Both the position numbers and the translations under genes were made by a program. Of a stretch of DNA of 64,000 bases, positions 1 to 8,782 are shown piece by piece; position 1 is the first letter of the stretch; the number at the start of each line of letters is the position of its first letter. Origin of the DNA: Oceanospirillum sediminis (GTDB lineage: Bacteria; Pseudomonadota; Gammaproteobacteria; Pseudomonadales; Halomonadaceae); assembly GCF_014164585.1 (NCBI RefSeq), contig NZ_JACJFM010000002.1, positions 151,175-215,174 on the forward strand. The letters are read 5' to 3'. The notes beneath the pieces are model-generated. The model made no database searches. It was given only the letters and a program-made list of their open reading frames with translations, and was not told the DNA's origin.

Positions 1-180
1 GCTCAGCTCTACCGTATCCAGCTGCCCTTCACGGGAATACACCAGCACCCCATTATAATGGTAGCTATGCATCGCTTCAGAGAAGCGTACCAGCCATTGA
101 TCAGCCGTAACAGCCGCTCGTCCGGGCACAGATATAAACATAGCCAGCAGCAGCAATCCTAAAGTGAAAGATCGGCACAT
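1..180 (-). CDS. rseB: RseB/MucB, sigma-E regulatory protein (N-terminal part only)
   Basis: Only the first 60 codons are present; the gene runs off the left edge. Read from the ATG at 180, the protein starts with a typical signal peptide (Arg, then a Leu-rich core, then a Gly-Arg-Ala-Ala region). The mature start contains WLVRFSEAMHSYHYNGVLVY, which resembles the start of the MucB/RseB lipid-sensing domain. RseB is periplasmic; it binds RseA and protects it from DegS cleavage until lipoprotein or LPS signals release it. It lies 22 bp after rseA, and an AAGGAG-like site sits about 12 nt before the ATG. Order rpoE-rseA-rseB supports the call more than the short sequence does. Confidence 0.85.
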   Translation of the reverse strand, partial: MCRSFTLGLLLLAMFISVPGRAAVTADQWLVRFSEAMHSYHYNGVLVYSREGQLDTVELS

Positions 181-202
181 AGTCAAACCTATCTCCTTCC
201 GC

Positions 203-844
203 TCAGTGGGCATCACCAGCAGCCTGATACCCAGCGACTCGAGCCATTGGCATCATACCGTGGCTACCGTTGGCTGCCACATATTCAGAATGCTGCATCA
301 GATAGCCTCGGATAAGCTCTTCCTGCTTCAGCTTCTGGTTGTCGGCCAGAATGTAATTACTATCTGACCCTCCCGCGCTCACACGCTGGATGCCAATAGG
401 GCTTTGCTGCAAGCCTCTGACAGGCAATGTCTGCTGCAGGACCTGAGGAGAAATAACTTGTTCAGCAATAACTGATGGACTGGTTTCATTACCGGGCATA
501 AGCACCACCACTGCTGCTGCAACGGAAGCAGCAATAGCCCCTTTTCCTAACCAGCTGCCAGCCTGTTTCCATCGGCTCACTGGTAGTATGTTACCTTCAT
601 CCGGAATTCGATCTATACCCGGCGCAGGCTCATTATCAATGGCCTCAGTAATCCGGTCTGACAGATCAAAAAGTTCAGGCTGCTCAAGCTCTTTATGCAT
701 CACACTACGCATCAGGTGATAGCGGTGCCAGCAATCAGCAAGCTCGTCCTGTTCATCACAGGCTTTCAGCACACGGCGCAGTTCAAGCTCATCTGCCTCA
801 TTATCCATCAGATGCGAAAGCGACTGGCGAATTTGATCACTCAT
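203..844 (-). CDS. rseA: RseA/MucA, anti-sigma-E factor
   Basis: This 213-residue inner-membrane protein is close in size to E. coli RseA (216). Residues 1-75 are an acidic-helical cytoplasmic domain of the RseA_N type (LSHLMDNEADELELRRVL), which holds RpoE. A single Ala/Val-rich membrane segment spans about 99-116, followed by a periplasmic domain of about 95 residues. Regulated proteolysis (DegS/AlgW then RseP) releases the sigma factor under envelope stress. The gene lies 51 bp after rpoE and 22 bp before rseB, so the three form one operon. The periplasmic part diverges more than the N-terminal domain, as is usual in this family. Confidence 0.93.
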   Translation of the reverse strand: MSDQIRQSLSHLMDNEADELELRRVLKACDEQDELADCWHRYHLMRSVMHKELEQPELFDLSDRITEAIDNEPAPGIDRIPDEGNILPVSRWKQAGSWLGKGAIAASVAAAVVVLMPGNETSPSVIAEQVISPQVLQQTLPVRGLQQSPIGIQRVSAGGSDSNYILADNQKLKQEELIRGYLMQHSEYVAANGSHGMMPMARVAGYQAAGDAH

Positions 845-895
845 GGCTTACCTCTGTGTTACTCTGTTCCGATATTTCATCAGAACCTGATATTA

Positions 896-1486
896 TTACT
901 GTGTCACCGCCTCAGAACCAAACAATCGTTTGATTTCTTTATCAACGGCTTCCCTGGCCCGGAAAATTCTTGAACGCACCGTCCCAACAGGACATTGCAT
1001 AATCTGAGCAATATCTTCATAACTCAGCCCATCCATCTCTCTGAGTGTGATCGCTGTTCTGAGTTCATCCGGAAGCGCACTAATTGCGTTAAAAACAGTC
1101 GCCTCCAGTTCATCCCTCTCCAAACGGCGGTCCGGAGAAGCATTATCGTTCAATCGCCCGTCATTATTCAGAATTTCCGCGTCATCATAATCAATATCTG
1201 TTCCCGGTGGCCTTCGCCCTCTGGAAACAATATGATTTTTTGCTGTATTGATCGCAATCCGGTAAAGCCATGTATAAAAGGCACTCTCCGAGCGGAAATT
1301 ACCAATAGCACGATAAGCTTTGATAAAGGCTTCCTGAGTCACATCAAGAACTTCATGGGAATCCTGTATATACCGGCTGATCAGGGCAGCAATTTTATGC
1401 TGATACTTGCGCACCAGCAGATCGAACGCACGCTTGTCACCAGACTGAACACGTTCAACCAGTTGCTGATCCGTTTCCTTCGTCAT
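896..1486 (-). CDS. rpoE: RpoE/AlgU, ECF sigma factor sigma-E
   Basis: The 196-residue ECF sigma factor shows both expected DNA-binding regions. Region 2 includes DVTQEAFIKAYRAI and FYTWLYRIAINTAKNH; region 4 includes LPDELRTAITLREMDGLSYE and the helix-turn-helix PVGTVRSRIFRAREAV. It directs RNA polymerase to envelope-stress promoters and is held by the next gene product, RseA. The start at 1486 has a GAGG-type ribosome site about 7 nt upstream. A possible sigma-E promoter lies upstream at 1641-1670, which would make the operon self-activating, as in E. coli and P. aeruginosa. In Pseudomonas the same gene (algU) sits next to nadB, as here. Confidence 0.97.
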   Translation of the reverse strand: MTKETDQQLVERVQSGDKRAFDLLVRKYQHKIAALISRYIQDSHEVLDVTQEAFIKAYRAIGNFRSESAFYTWLYRIAINTAKNHIVSRGRRPPGTDIDYDDAEILNNDGRLNDNASPDRRLERDELEATVFNAISALPDELRTAITLREMDGLSYEDIAQIMQCPVGTVRSRIFRAREAVDKEIKRLFGSEAVTQ

Positions 1487-1937
1487 CTCTCAACCTCAGT
1501 GTGCGTAAACAAGGGATCTCTGAATAAACATTCGCCTGCTTTTAAAATATCAGTTTAACGCTCATTCAACGATTCCTTTACACACAAAGCACAAGTGTTT
1601 CTTGCTGAATATAATTATATCCGCCAACCGTTCAGAACTATCAGATAATCCTGACGATGGCGTGACTTCCACTGAGTTCAGTTTACTGATTTTCTTCAAA
1701 TAATCAGAACCATGGCAGAAGTATGATGTCCGGGCAAGCGATGTGATCCCGCAAAAGAACCCCCTGTGTTTGCTCGCAAACGACATATCAAACAGTACAC
1801 GGTTTGTCTGACAGCGTTTTTTTAACTACCATCACATGCCGGACGTAACTGCTCTTATGACTCAGCCTTAACACAAAGGTTCATCATAGATCAGAGATAT
1901 TTTATTTTTAATTGTACTGTTTGGAACACCAGCCATT
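1487..1937. other. Divergent intergenic region between rpoE and nadB
   Basis: These 451 bp separate two divergently transcribed genes and should carry both promoters. I see a candidate sigma-E promoter for rpoE (listed separately) and AT-rich sequence before nadB, but no convincing sigma-70 box pair for nadB. A 74-codon minus-strand reading frame (1562-1786) lies here; it lacks a ribosome binding site and resembles nothing I recognise, so I treat it as chance. Confidence 0.6.
1641..1670 (-). promoter_or_regulatory. Candidate sigma-E promoter of rpoE-rseA-rseB
   Basis: On the minus strand, GGAAGTC (1664-1670) and TCTGA (1641-1645) are separated by 18 bp. This resembles the sigma-E consensus GGAACTT with TCTGA or TCAAA at 16-17 bp. 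The -35 box matches imperfectly and the spacer is one or two bases long, so the call is tentative. It would give an untranslated leader of roughly 150 nt before the rpoE ATG. Confidence 0.35.
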
Positions 1938-3542
1938 ATGAGTCAAGTCTTTCAGCACGATGTGCTTGTCATTGGTAGCGGAGCTGCGGGGCTATCCCTG
2001 GCCATCAAACTGGCCCGACATTGTTCCGTTGCGGTACTCAGTAAAACCACCCTGGATGATGGATCAACCCGCTGGGCTCAGGGAGGTATTGCTGCGGTAC
2101 TGGATACCGAAGACAGCGTTGAGTCTCATGTCCAGGATACTCTGGTTGCCGGTAATAATCTGTGTGACCCGGAAGCGGTTCGTTTTACTGTAGAAAATGG
2201 CAAAGACAGTATTGACTGGCTGATAGAGCAGGGCGTGCCTTTCACTCCCAATGATGACAGTAATAATAACGGCCAGCCTTACCATCTGACCCGAGAAGGC
2301 GGACATAGCCATCGCAGAATTATTCATGCGGCGGATGCAACCGGGTTTGCTGTTTCCAGTACATTGATTGAACAGGCAAAGCGTCACGACAATATCGAAA
2401 TATTTACCAATCGCATGGCAGTCGACCTGATCACCCGACGCAAACTGGATGCTGAAGGTCATGGCTGTGCTGGCGCTTATGTTCTGAACTGCGAAACAGA
2501 ACACGTTGATGTTTTTAAAGCCCGCTTCGTCGTACTGGCCACAGGCGGAGCCAGTAAAGTTTATCTTTATACCAGCAACCCGGACGGTTCTTCGGGTGAT
2601 GGTATCGCTATGGCATGGCGAGCCGGTTGTCGGGTCGCCAATATGGAATTTAATCAATTCCATCCAACTTGCCTGTACCACCCACAGGCAAAATCATTCC
2701 TGATTACCGAAGCCTTACGCGGAGAAGGTGCTCACCTTCTGTTACCGGATGGTAACCGCTTTATGCCTCGCTTCGATGAAAGGGCCGAACTGGCTCCACG
2801 CGACGTGGTTGCAAGGGCCATTGATCACGAGATGAAGCGACTGGGCAGTGATTGTGTTTATCTGGATATCAGCCATAAACCAGCTGACTTTATTCGCCAG
2901 CATTTTCCTACAGTGTATGAGAGATGCCTGGAGTTCGGCATTGATATCACCCGGGATCCGATTCCGGTCGTACCTGCAGCGCACTATACCTGTGGTGGCG
3001 TTATGGTTAATCTGAATGGTCAGACAGACCTTCCTAACCTGTACGCGATTGGTGAAGCCAGTTTTACCGGATTACACGGTGCTAATCGCATGGCCAGTAA
3101 CTCTTTACTGGAGTGCCTGGTCTATGCGGATGCAGCAGCCAGAGATATCCTGAACAAACTCTCAGATACTCCGGCGCCCCCGGATGTCCCACCCTGGGAT
3201 GAGAGTCAGGTGACAGATTCAGATGAAGATGTTGTGATCTCTCACAACTGGGATGAACTCCGACGCTTCATGTGGGATTATGTAGGTATTGTCAGAACGA
3301 ATAAGCGACTGCAACGAGCCAGACACAGAATCGATCTGTTGAATAACGAAATTGCGGAATATTACTGGAATTACAAAGTATCCGGTGATCTGATCGAACT
3401 CAGAAACCTGTCACTGGTCGCAGACCTGATTATACGCTCGGCCTTAATGCGCAAAGAAAGCAGAGGGCTTCATTTTACTCTGGATTACCCCGATGCCAGT
3501 ACAGAACCCCGTAATACAATTCTGACTCCGGATCAGTGGTAA
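1938..3542 (+). CDS. nadB: L-aspartate oxidase NadB
   Basis: NadB oxidises L-aspartate to iminoaspartate, the first step of de novo NAD synthesis, using FAD. The 534-residue protein has the N-terminal Rossmann FAD motif ([16 protein letters not shown], residues 11-26), the RWAQGGIAA motif near residue 45, [11 protein letters not shown] and the HPAHY-like substrate region seen as [10 protein letters not shown]. The C-terminal helical domain carries [15 protein letters not shown]. These features separate it from SdhA/FrdA, with which it shares a fold. It is divergent from rpoE and convergent with ygfX; nadA and nadC are not in the window. Length is normal for the family. Confidence 0.97.
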   Translation: MSQVFQHDVLVIGSGAAGLSLAIKLARHCSVAVLSKTTLDDGSTRWAQGGIAAVLDTEDSVESHVQDTLVAGNNLCDPEAVRFTVENGKDSIDWLIEQGVPFTPNDDSNNNGQPYHLTREGGHSHRRIIHAADATGFAVSSTLIEQAKRHDNIEIFTNRMAVDLITRRKLDAEGHGCAGAYVLNCETEHVDVFKARFVVLATGGASKVYLYTSNPDGSSGDGIAMAWRAGCRVANMEFNQFHPTCLYHPQAKSFLITEALRGEGAHLLLPDGNRFMPRFDERAELAPRDVVARAIDHEMKRLGSDCVYLDISHKPADFIRQHFPTVYERCLEFGIDITRDPIPVVPAAHYTCGGVMVNLNGQTDLPNLYAIGEASFTGLHGANRMASNSLLECLVYADAAARDILNKLSDTPAPPDVPPWDESQVTDSDEDVVISHNWDELRRFMWDYVGIVRTNKRLQRARHRIDLLNNEIAEYYWNYKVSGDLIELRNLSLVADLIIRSALMRKESRGLHFTLDYPDASTEPRNTILTPDQW

Positions 3543-3558
3543 TATATTCTTATCACAG

Positions 3559-3592
3559 CCTCTGACTATCTGGTTAATGGATAGCTCAGAGG
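3559..3592. terminator. Hairpin between convergent nadB and ygfX
   Basis: CCTCTGACTATC (3559-3570) can pair with GATAGCTCAGAGG (3580-3592) with one bulged base. The right arm overlaps the last codons of ygfX. There is no clear T tract on either side, so termination activity is uncertain. Confidence 0.35.
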
Positions 3593-4002
3593 TCTGTTGA
3601 CATTCTCAGCCATAAACGTAACTGCCTTCGACCCTCCGGGTCAGAATTATCAGGCAACAAACAAACGGTTATCCAGTTACCCTGTGCATCCACGAACTTT
3701 AGCTGAATCCAGTACACACCAAACAACCACCATTGATATAACGCCACCTTCCGTACATCATTCTGCCCCGGAAGCACCAGACTCCAATCACCATCGCTGA
3801 AACGAATAGCCTTAATCAGATGCATTCTGTCTGTGCGATACCAGCGTAAAGATAGCACCATGCAAGGGGTCAACAGGCAGGACAGTTCATAACTGTAAAA
3901 AGCAGCAACAGAGAGGCATAGCAAATGGCTGACAAGGAGCCAGCCATTAAGCAAATCAGAGGTTCCGGAACACAGACAGATCAGCTGTTTCGGAGTAGGC
4001 AA
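3586..4002 (-). CDS. ygfX: YgfX (CptA) family small membrane protein
   Basis: The 138-residue protein has two adjacent hydrophobic segments (about residues 17-35 and 38-52) followed by a soluble beta-rich domain with many Trp residues (YQWWLFGVYWIQLKF). This is the architecture of E. coli YgfX, which is encoded directly after sdhE/ygfY and has been described as a toxin-like inner-membrane protein affecting MreB and FtsZ. The sequence itself is poorly conserved, so the call rests on layout and position. The only suitable start is TTG at 4002, preceded by GGAG at 7 nt. The gene overlaps sdhE by 47 bp, which implies translational coupling. Confidence 0.75.
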   Translation of the reverse strand: MPTPKQLICLCSGTSDLLNGWLLVSHLLCLSVAAFYSYELSCLLTPCMVLSLRWYRTDRMHLIKAIRFSDGDWSLVLPGQNDVRKVALYQWWLFGVYWIQLKFVDAQGNWITVCLLPDNSDPEGRRQLRLWLRMSTDL

Positions 4003-4234
4003 GTATTTTCTCCACCATATCCTTATGCTCTGAAGATTCAGGAATTTCTCTTTTCATCAACCAGACGAACAGATCCTGATCTTCACATTCCAGTAACTTT
4101 TCATACCTGTCCTGATCCTGTTCGCTTAACAACCGAAAACAGTCTCTGACAAAAGGAACCAGCATAAGATCCAGTTCCCACATCCCTCTGCGGCTCTGCC
4201 ATTGCAGACGCTTTACTCTCTCTTCAACACTCAT
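3956..4234 (-). CDS. sdhE: SdhE (YgfY), FAD assembly factor of succinate dehydrogenase
   Basis: SdhE helps attach FAD covalently to SdhA and FrdA. The small all-helical protein (92 residues from the ATG at 4234) carries the diagnostic RGMxE motif as RRGMWELDL (residues 15-23), then the acidic, Trp-containing core ECEDQDLFVWLM. I chose the ATG at 4234 rather than the TTG two codons earlier because family members start close to the first helix; the Shine-Dalgarno signal is weak in both cases. The gene overlaps ygfX, the standard partner arrangement, and sits next to nadB as in pseudomonads. Confidence 0.92.
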   Translation of the reverse strand: MSVEERVKRLQWQSRRGMWELDLMLVPFVRDCFRLLSEQDQDRYEKLLECEDQDLFVWLMKREIPESSEHKDMVEKILAYSETADLSVFRNL

Positions 4235-4350
4235 TGGCAATTCTTAATTTCTGTCGGTCAGGATTTATATTTATGAGTATACCCTGCATCAGAAATATTC
4301 CCCAGCCCGTTACGACCAATGATAAAAAAACAAAAAACTACTTTTTTCCA

Positions 4351-4379
4351 TTGATTTTTCACTAACCTTTTGTTTAATA
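4351..4379 (+). promoter_or_regulatory. Candidate sigma-70 promoter of ihfB
   Basis: TTGATT (4351-4356) and TTAATA (4374-4379) are 17 bp apart, about 75 bp before the ihfB ATG. The flanks are AT-rich. Both boxes deviate from consensus at one or two positions, so this is a reasonable but unproven assignment. Confidence 0.45.
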
Positions 4380-4452
4380 CAGGTTTATCCTTTAAAGATA
4401 AGCATTCGACAGCTGAGAGAAGAATAACAAGCGGACTAACAGGAATACCGAA

Positions 4453-4749
4453 ATGACTAAATCAGAACTGATCGAACAAATAACCCTGAAACAACCCGAA
4501 TTATCGGCCAAAGAAGTAGAAGCCGCAGTGAAAATTCTACTGGAGCAGATTACCGACACCCTGGCAACCGGAGGGCGGGTTGAAATACGCGGATTTGGCA
4601 GTTTTTCTCTGCACTACCGTGAGCCTCGTACAGGCCGCAACCCAAAAACTGGCGAAGCTGTTAAACTGACAGGTAAGTTTGTCCCTCATTTTAAACCGGG
4701 TAAAGAGTTAAGAGAACAGGTTGATGAAGCCAAAAAATTACGTGGATGA
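4453..4749 (+). CDS. ihfB: Integration host factor subunit beta
   Basis: IhfB pairs with IhfA to bend DNA sharply at specific sites, acting in transcription, replication and recombination. The 98-residue protein has the full HU/IHF fold: two N-terminal helices, [20 protein letters not shown] with the intercalating Pro at 64, and the C-terminal helix [13 protein letters not shown]. The register and [10 protein letters not shown] start match IhfB rather than HU or IhfA. It is followed by lapA-lapB as in E. coli, but the rpsA gene that normally precedes it lies about 12 kb away on the other strand. Confidence 0.95.
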   Translation: MTKSELIEQITLKQPELSAKEVEAAVKILLEQITDTLATGGRVEIRGFGSFSLHYREPRTGRNPKTGEAVKLTGKFVPHFKPGKELREQVDEAKKLRG

Positions 4750-4867
4750 CACTGAACGCGACTAATTGACGGCAATTCCTGTCAAAACATCTTAGATCTT
4801 CGGATGAGATTCCCTAAAATTACTGGCATAATTCGCCTCAGTGAATTAGTAATCTCTGGGAGTCAAA

Positions 4868-5185
4868 ATGCGCTGGATAAAAGGTGGTATTTTTCTGGTC
4901 ATCGTTGCTGCAATGATGGCTGCAGGTATCCTGTTCTCTTCTCGTAACACATCAACATATGCCGTAGATCTTGTTGTGCTTAAGTTGCCTGAAATCAACA
5001 TTGCACTACTGATCCTTGCATCGATTGTTATCGGTATCGTGGCAGGCTGGCTATTATCCGTTAACACTTACATCCGTCTTAAGACGGGACAGATGAAGGT
5101 TGAAAAAGACCTGAAGCTGGCCAGAAAAGAGCTGGACTCGCTGCGTCTGGCTGGTATTAAAGGCCACGGGACAGGTAATGAATGA
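4868..5185 (+). CDS. lapA: LapA (YciS), lipopolysaccharide assembly membrane protein
   Basis: This 105-residue inner-membrane protein has two transmembrane segments (about 4-24 and 42-62) and a short basic, coiled cytoplasmic tail (QMKVEKDLKLARKELDSLRL). That layout and its position identify it as LapA/DUF1049, partner of LapB. In E. coli the pair co-purifies with LPS transport and controls LpxC through FtsH. The ATG at 4868 has a GGGAG site 6 nt upstream. It overlaps lapB by 8 bp, so the two are probably co-translated. Primary sequence is weakly conserved in this family. Confidence 0.87.
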   Translation: MRWIKGGIFLVIVAAMMAAGILFSSRNTSTYAVDLVVLKLPEINIALLILASIVIGIVAGWLLSVNTYIRLKTGQMKVEKDLKLARKELDSLRLAGIKGHGTGNE

Positions 5186-6350
5186 GCTGTTATTACTCGC
5201 AGCTTTCACTTGTGCCGTAGCCCTGGGCTGGTATTTCAGTCGTCTGTCTTTATTTAGCCGAAAAAAACACTCTGTTAACAACCAGCTGAATAAAGACTAC
5301 TTTACCGGCCTGAGCTACCTGCTGAATGATCAGCAGGACCAGGCCATTGAAACCTTTATGCGGGTTCTGGAAATCAATCCGGAAACAATTGATACACACA
5401 TAGCGATGGGAAACCTGTATCGCAGCAAAGGCGATACAGAGAAAGCTATCCGGATCCATCAGAATCTGTTCGCCCGCCCATCTCTGAGTCAGGAGCTTAC
5501 CCAGCGGGTACAACTTGAACTGGCCAGAGATTTTTTTGCCGCCGGTCTCTACGACAGAGCTGAGCGCCTGCTGCAAGAACTGAACGATTCAGTTTCTTCC
5601 GATATACGTCTCAATAGTCACTTGCTGCTATTAAGGATTTATGAGCAGGAAAAGGAGTGGCAGAAAGCCATTAATACCGGCAGCAGTAATCTGCTAAAAG
5701 ATCAGCCCGATAGCCGAAAATCACTGGCTCACTATTACTGTGAACAGGCGGAACAGGAAATTCAGCAACAGCATCTGACACAGGCCAGAAAACTATTAAA
5801 GCAAGCCTTATACTACGATCCAGGCTGTATCCGGGCTAACTGGATTGCAGCAGATCTGGAGTTTCGCAACCATAACCTGAGAAAAGGCCGGTCTATTTTA
5901 CTCAGGATTCCGGAACAGGACCCCAGTTTTTATTCGCTGATTCTTCCCAGGCTGAATGGTATTATCAGCAACAAGGAGATGCACAGGATACTGGATCAGG
6001 CCATTGAGGCTTTTCCATCCAGAACGGCAGTGGCATTAAAAACAGACTTGCTTCAGATGGAACTGAACAATGATGCGGCTCTGGGCTATCTGGAAGCTCT
6101 ATCGGATAAACAAAAGCTGCATAGTCCCTTTATGGTTGCCAGAGAGCTACGATATATCTCTTCCCCTCTGGCACCGGGTCTCCACAAAAGCAGACTGGAT
6201 GGCTTACTGAACAGATTAAACACCTATGAGTCTTTACAGCACAACCTACGCTGTCTGAGCTGTGGATTCAAAAGCCATCAAAGCGAACTCTGGCAGTGCC
6301 CGAAGTGCAGAAGCTGGGGAACAATTCGCCCGGACGACAGACTGAATTAA
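5178..6350 (+). CDS. lapB: LapB (YciM), TPR and rubredoxin-like LPS regulator
   Basis: LapB is an N-terminally anchored cytoplasmic protein that presents LpxC to FtsH and so balances LPS against phospholipid synthesis. The 390-residue sequence (E. coli: 389) starts with one membrane anchor (about 2-18), continues with TPR helices (DQAIETFMRVLEINPETIDT and later repeats to about 330), and ends with a rubredoxin-type metal site C359-C362/C374-C377. All four cysteines needed for metal binding are present. The gene follows lapA with overlapping codons and is convergent with pyrF. LpxC, its target, is encoded at 47343. Confidence 0.94.
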   Translation: MNELLLLAAFTCAVALGWYFSRLSLFSRKKHSVNNQLNKDYFTGLSYLLNDQQDQAIETFMRVLEINPETIDTHIAMGNLYRSKGDTEKAIRIHQNLFARPSLSQELTQRVQLELARDFFAAGLYDRAERLLQELNDSVSSDIRLNSHLLLLRIYEQEKEWQKAINTGSSNLLKDQPDSRKSLAHYYCEQAEQEIQQQHLTQARKLLKQALYYDPGCIRANWIAADLEFRNHNLRKGRSILLRIPEQDPSFYSLILPRLNGIISNKEMHRILDQAIEAFPSRTAVALKTDLLQMELNNDAALGYLEALSDKQKLHSPFMVARELRYISSPLAPGLHKSRLDGLLNRLNTYESLQHNLRCLSCGFKSHQSELWQCPKCRSWGTIRPDDRLN

Positions 6351-6381
6351 TAACACAGACAGCTCTCACAAGAGAGTATTC

Positions 6382-6415
6382 CAGCACTCCGGTAGAAACT
6401 CTGCACAGAGTGCTG
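6382..6415. terminator. Hairpin between convergent lapB and pyrF
   Basis: CAGCACTC (6382-6389) pairs perfectly with GAGTGCTG (6408-6415) across an 18-nt loop. A smaller CTCTC/GAGAG hairpin lies just before it. Only short T runs follow, so this is a weak or Rho-assisted terminator at best. Confidence 0.35.
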
Positions 6416-6432
6416 TCTTATTCAGATCAGGA

Positions 6433-7146
6433 TTAGCCCCTGACTGTCGCAATTTCCTGCTCAATCAATACCAGGGCCTGCATAGGATCTTCCGCTCGGG
6501 TAATCGGACGCCCAATAACCAGATAATCACTACCATCCAGAAGCGCTTTTGCAGGTGTTACAATACGCTGCTGATCACCTTTTTCAGCAAAAGACGGCCG
6601 AATCCCGGGTGTAACCAGTTTAAAATCAAGCGGCAACGCTTCTCTCAGCATGACCGCTTCCTGAGCAGAACACACTACACCATCCAGTCCAGACTGCTCT
6701 GTCAGAGCAGCCAGATGCATAACCTGTTCAGCTGGCGAAGCATTAATACCGGTCTGCCGCAACTGGATATCATCCATGCTGGTCAGCACAGTCACAGCAA
6801 TCAGCAAAGTATCATGGCCGTGATCCCTCAGGCGTCGGGCAGATTCTTCCATCATAGGACGCCCACCACAGGCATGAACATTCACCATCCAGGCACCACA
6901 GTCCGCAGCAGCCAGTACAGCCTGAGCTGTCGTATTCGGAATATCATGAAATTTCAGATCAAGAAAAACCCGGAATCCCTTTTTAGTCAGCATTTCAACA
7001 ATAGAAGGCCCTGAACGGGTAAAAAGCTCTTTACCCACTTTCAGCTGGCAACGTCCGGGTTCCAGTTGCTCGACAAATTCCAGCGCCTGGCGAGCATCAG
7101 CATAATCCAGAGCAACAATAATCGGGTTTTCAGGGTGTACAGACAT
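6433..7146 (-). CDS. pyrF: Orotidine 5'-phosphate decarboxylase
   Basis: PyrF converts OMP to UMP, the last step of de novo pyrimidine synthesis. The 237-residue TIM-barrel protein has the catalytic array of the family: D14 (VALDYAD), K36/K39 (QLKVGKE), and the D63-x-K65-xx-D68 motif in [12 protein letters not shown]. The C-terminal phosphate-binding segment is VTPGIRPS followed by YLVIGRPI. Length matches E. coli PyrF (245). It is on the minus strand, convergent with lapB; in E. coli pyrF follows lapB on the same strand, so it is locally flipped here. Confidence 0.96.
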   Translation of the reverse strand: MSVHPENPIIVALDYADARQALEFVEQLEPGRCQLKVGKELFTRSGPSIVEMLTKKGFRVFLDLKFHDIPNTTAQAVLAAADCGAWMVNVHACGGRPMMEESARRLRDHGHDTLLIAVTVLTSMDDIQLRQTGINASPAEQVMHLAALTEQSGLDGVVCSAQEAVMLREALPLDFKLVTPGIRPSFAEKGDQQRIVTPAKALLDGSDYLVIGRPITRAEDPMQALVLIEQEIATVRG

Positions 7147-7386
7147 ATTCTCAGATCCTCAGTATAAACCTCAGATATTATATGCCGCCATGAAGCAGGT
7201 TACATCCATGATATTTCCCTCAGACTATCATCGCATCCTCCCTTCAATTACTGTCGCCAAAATAACTTTAATATCAGAAGAAACGACTATATACGACTTT
7301 TTGACTAAATAAGTATAGAAATTACTGTCGGATTCGCCAGGATTAATAAAGCCATGAGGGCTTATATCAACACAGGAGGAAGTGTT

Positions 7387-7746
7387 ATGCACATTCAGGC
7401 AACATCCGATACACAACACCGGGGTAAAGTAAACATATGGACAACGGTTATGTGGCTGATACTGAGCTGTCTGTTACTGAGCTCCGGGGGCGCACTGGCA
7501 GAAACTGGCCCTGATCAGCCAAAAACAGAAGAAACACAGCAAAGTGTTGCAACACAAACAATCAGTATTAATAGCGCAACGGTCAATCAGCTTACCCTGT
7601 TAAAAGGTATCGGAATAAAAAAAGCAGAGCGTATTGTGCAGTATCGAACAGAGCATGGGCCATTTAAAACCCTGGAGGCCGTAACGGCAGTCAAAGGAAT
7701 CAGCCTGCGAATCATCAATCAGAACAGAGAGGAGCTTACGCTATAA
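7387..7746 (+). CDS. ComEA-family helix-hairpin-helix protein
   Basis: The gene encodes about 119 residues with an N-terminal hydrophobic signal or anchor (WTTVMWLILSCLLLSSGGAL) and a Thr/Gln-rich linker. The C-terminal double helix-hairpin-helix domain holds INSATVNQLTLLKGIGIKKA and the second hairpin VKGISLRIINQN. ComEA-like proteins bind DNA in the periplasm, in some species during uptake by type IV pili, and a complete pilB-pilC-pilD set lies at 35.8 kb. I prefer the ATG at 7387, which has AGGAGGA 6 nt upstream, over the ATG at 7354. A role in competence is inference; many bacteria carry such proteins without known transformation. Confidence 0.85.
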   Translation: MHIQATSDTQHRGKVNIWTTVMWLILSCLLLSSGGALAETGPDQPKTEETQQSVATQTISINSATVNQLTLLKGIGIKKAERIVQYRTEHGPFKTLEAVTAVKGISLRIINQNREELTL

Positions 7747-7784
7747 CGATAGTGATATACGGATCTGCAGTTGAAACTGGCAAT

Positions 7785-7813
7785 AAAAAAGGAGGTCAGC
7801 AGACCTCCTTTTT
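7785..7813. terminator. Bidirectional Rho-independent terminator
   Basis: A perfect 7-bp stem GGAGGTC/GACCTCC with a 4-nt loop is flanked by six A on the left and five T on the right. It sits between the convergent comEA-like gene and the fabG-like gene and can serve both. Confidence 0.9.
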
Positions 7814-7838
7814 CAACATAGCAGCATCTGGAAAATAA

Positions 7839-8600
7839 TCAGATACGCAGGCCACCATCACATTCAATAACACGACCAGTGAAGTAATCGTTTTCCAGAA
7901 TGTACTCAACAGAGTGAGCAATTTCATCTGGCAGACCCAGACGCTTCATTGGAATCACAGAACATACTTTTTCCAGCGCTTCAGGCTTCATGCCCGCAGT
8001 CATATCAGTCTCGATAAAACCAGGTGCGATTGCACCGACACGAATACCGTAACGTGACAGCTCCTTAGCCCAGGTTACCGCCATATTAGCAACACCTGCT
8101 TTGGCAGCAGTGTAATTTGTTTGCCCCATGTTACCCGAACGAGAAATACTGGAGATGTTGATAATCACACCTTTAGTTCCTTTCTCAATCATCTGAACAG
8201 CGGCTTCACGAGCACACAGAAATACACCTGTCAGGTTAACATCAATCACCTGTTGCCAGCTCTGCAGAGACATTTTCTGCACAACCTGACCATCTTTAGC
8301 TTTGATAAACAGGCCATCACGAGTAATACCCGCATTATTCACCAGACCGTCAATGCGACCAAAATCGTCAGCAATCTGAGCAAATGTATTTTCCACCTGA
8401 GCTTCTTCTGCGACGTTTGCAATATAGCTTTTTGCTTCAGAGCCCGCTTCGGCAACCAGACCAACTGTTTCATCCAGTTTTTCCTGATTCAGGTCAACCA
8501 ACGCCAGCTTAGCGCCTTTCGCAGCCAGACGCAGAGCCATCTGACGACCCAGACCCTGACCACCACCTGTAATCACTACTACTTTATCTTGCAAATCCAT
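7839..8600 (-). CDS. FabG-like short-chain dehydrogenase/reductase
   Basis: The 253-residue classical SDR has the NAD(P)-binding motif GGGQGLG near the start, NNAG at about residue 89, and the catalytic Ser with YxxxK in ISSISRSG and NYTAAKAG. The C-terminal [10 protein letters not shown] is FabG-like. It probably reduces a 3-oxoacyl thioester or similar substrate, but it has an insertion ([20 protein letters not shown]) and is not linked to other fab genes, so it is unlikely to be the main fatty-acid FabG. A homologous reductase lies next to fxsA and groES in P. aeruginosa, and the same context holds here. Substrate unknown. Confidence 0.85.
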   Translation of the reverse strand: MDLQDKVVVITGGGQGLGRQMALRLAAKGAKLALVDLNQEKLDETVGLVAEAGSEAKSYIANVAEEAQVENTFAQIADDFGRIDGLVNNAGITRDGLFIKAKDGQVVQKMSLQSWQQVIDVNLTGVFLCAREAAVQMIEKGTKGVIINISSISRSGNMGQTNYTAAKAGVANMAVTWAKELSRYGIRVGAIAPGFIETDMTAGMKPEALEKVCSVIPMKRLGLPDEIAHSVEYILENDYFTGRVIECDGGLRI

Positions 8601-8782
8601 AACTACCCCCTGGGTTTATTCATACATTTTATTTTATTTTTTCTGAACAACATTACAGTTTGTGCATCGCAATATAACTCATTTTTTCGCACATGCGAAC
8701 CCCGATGTTTAAAACAGATGACACCTTGAAATCCAGGCTATCATCCCCATGTCAGGTAAAAAGCTCACAGGACAAAGATAAA

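Noticed and set aside
1562-1786. 74-codon minus-strand reading frame between rpoE and nadB
   Set aside because: No ribosome binding site before the ATG, no recognisable family, and it overlaps the candidate sigma-E promoter.
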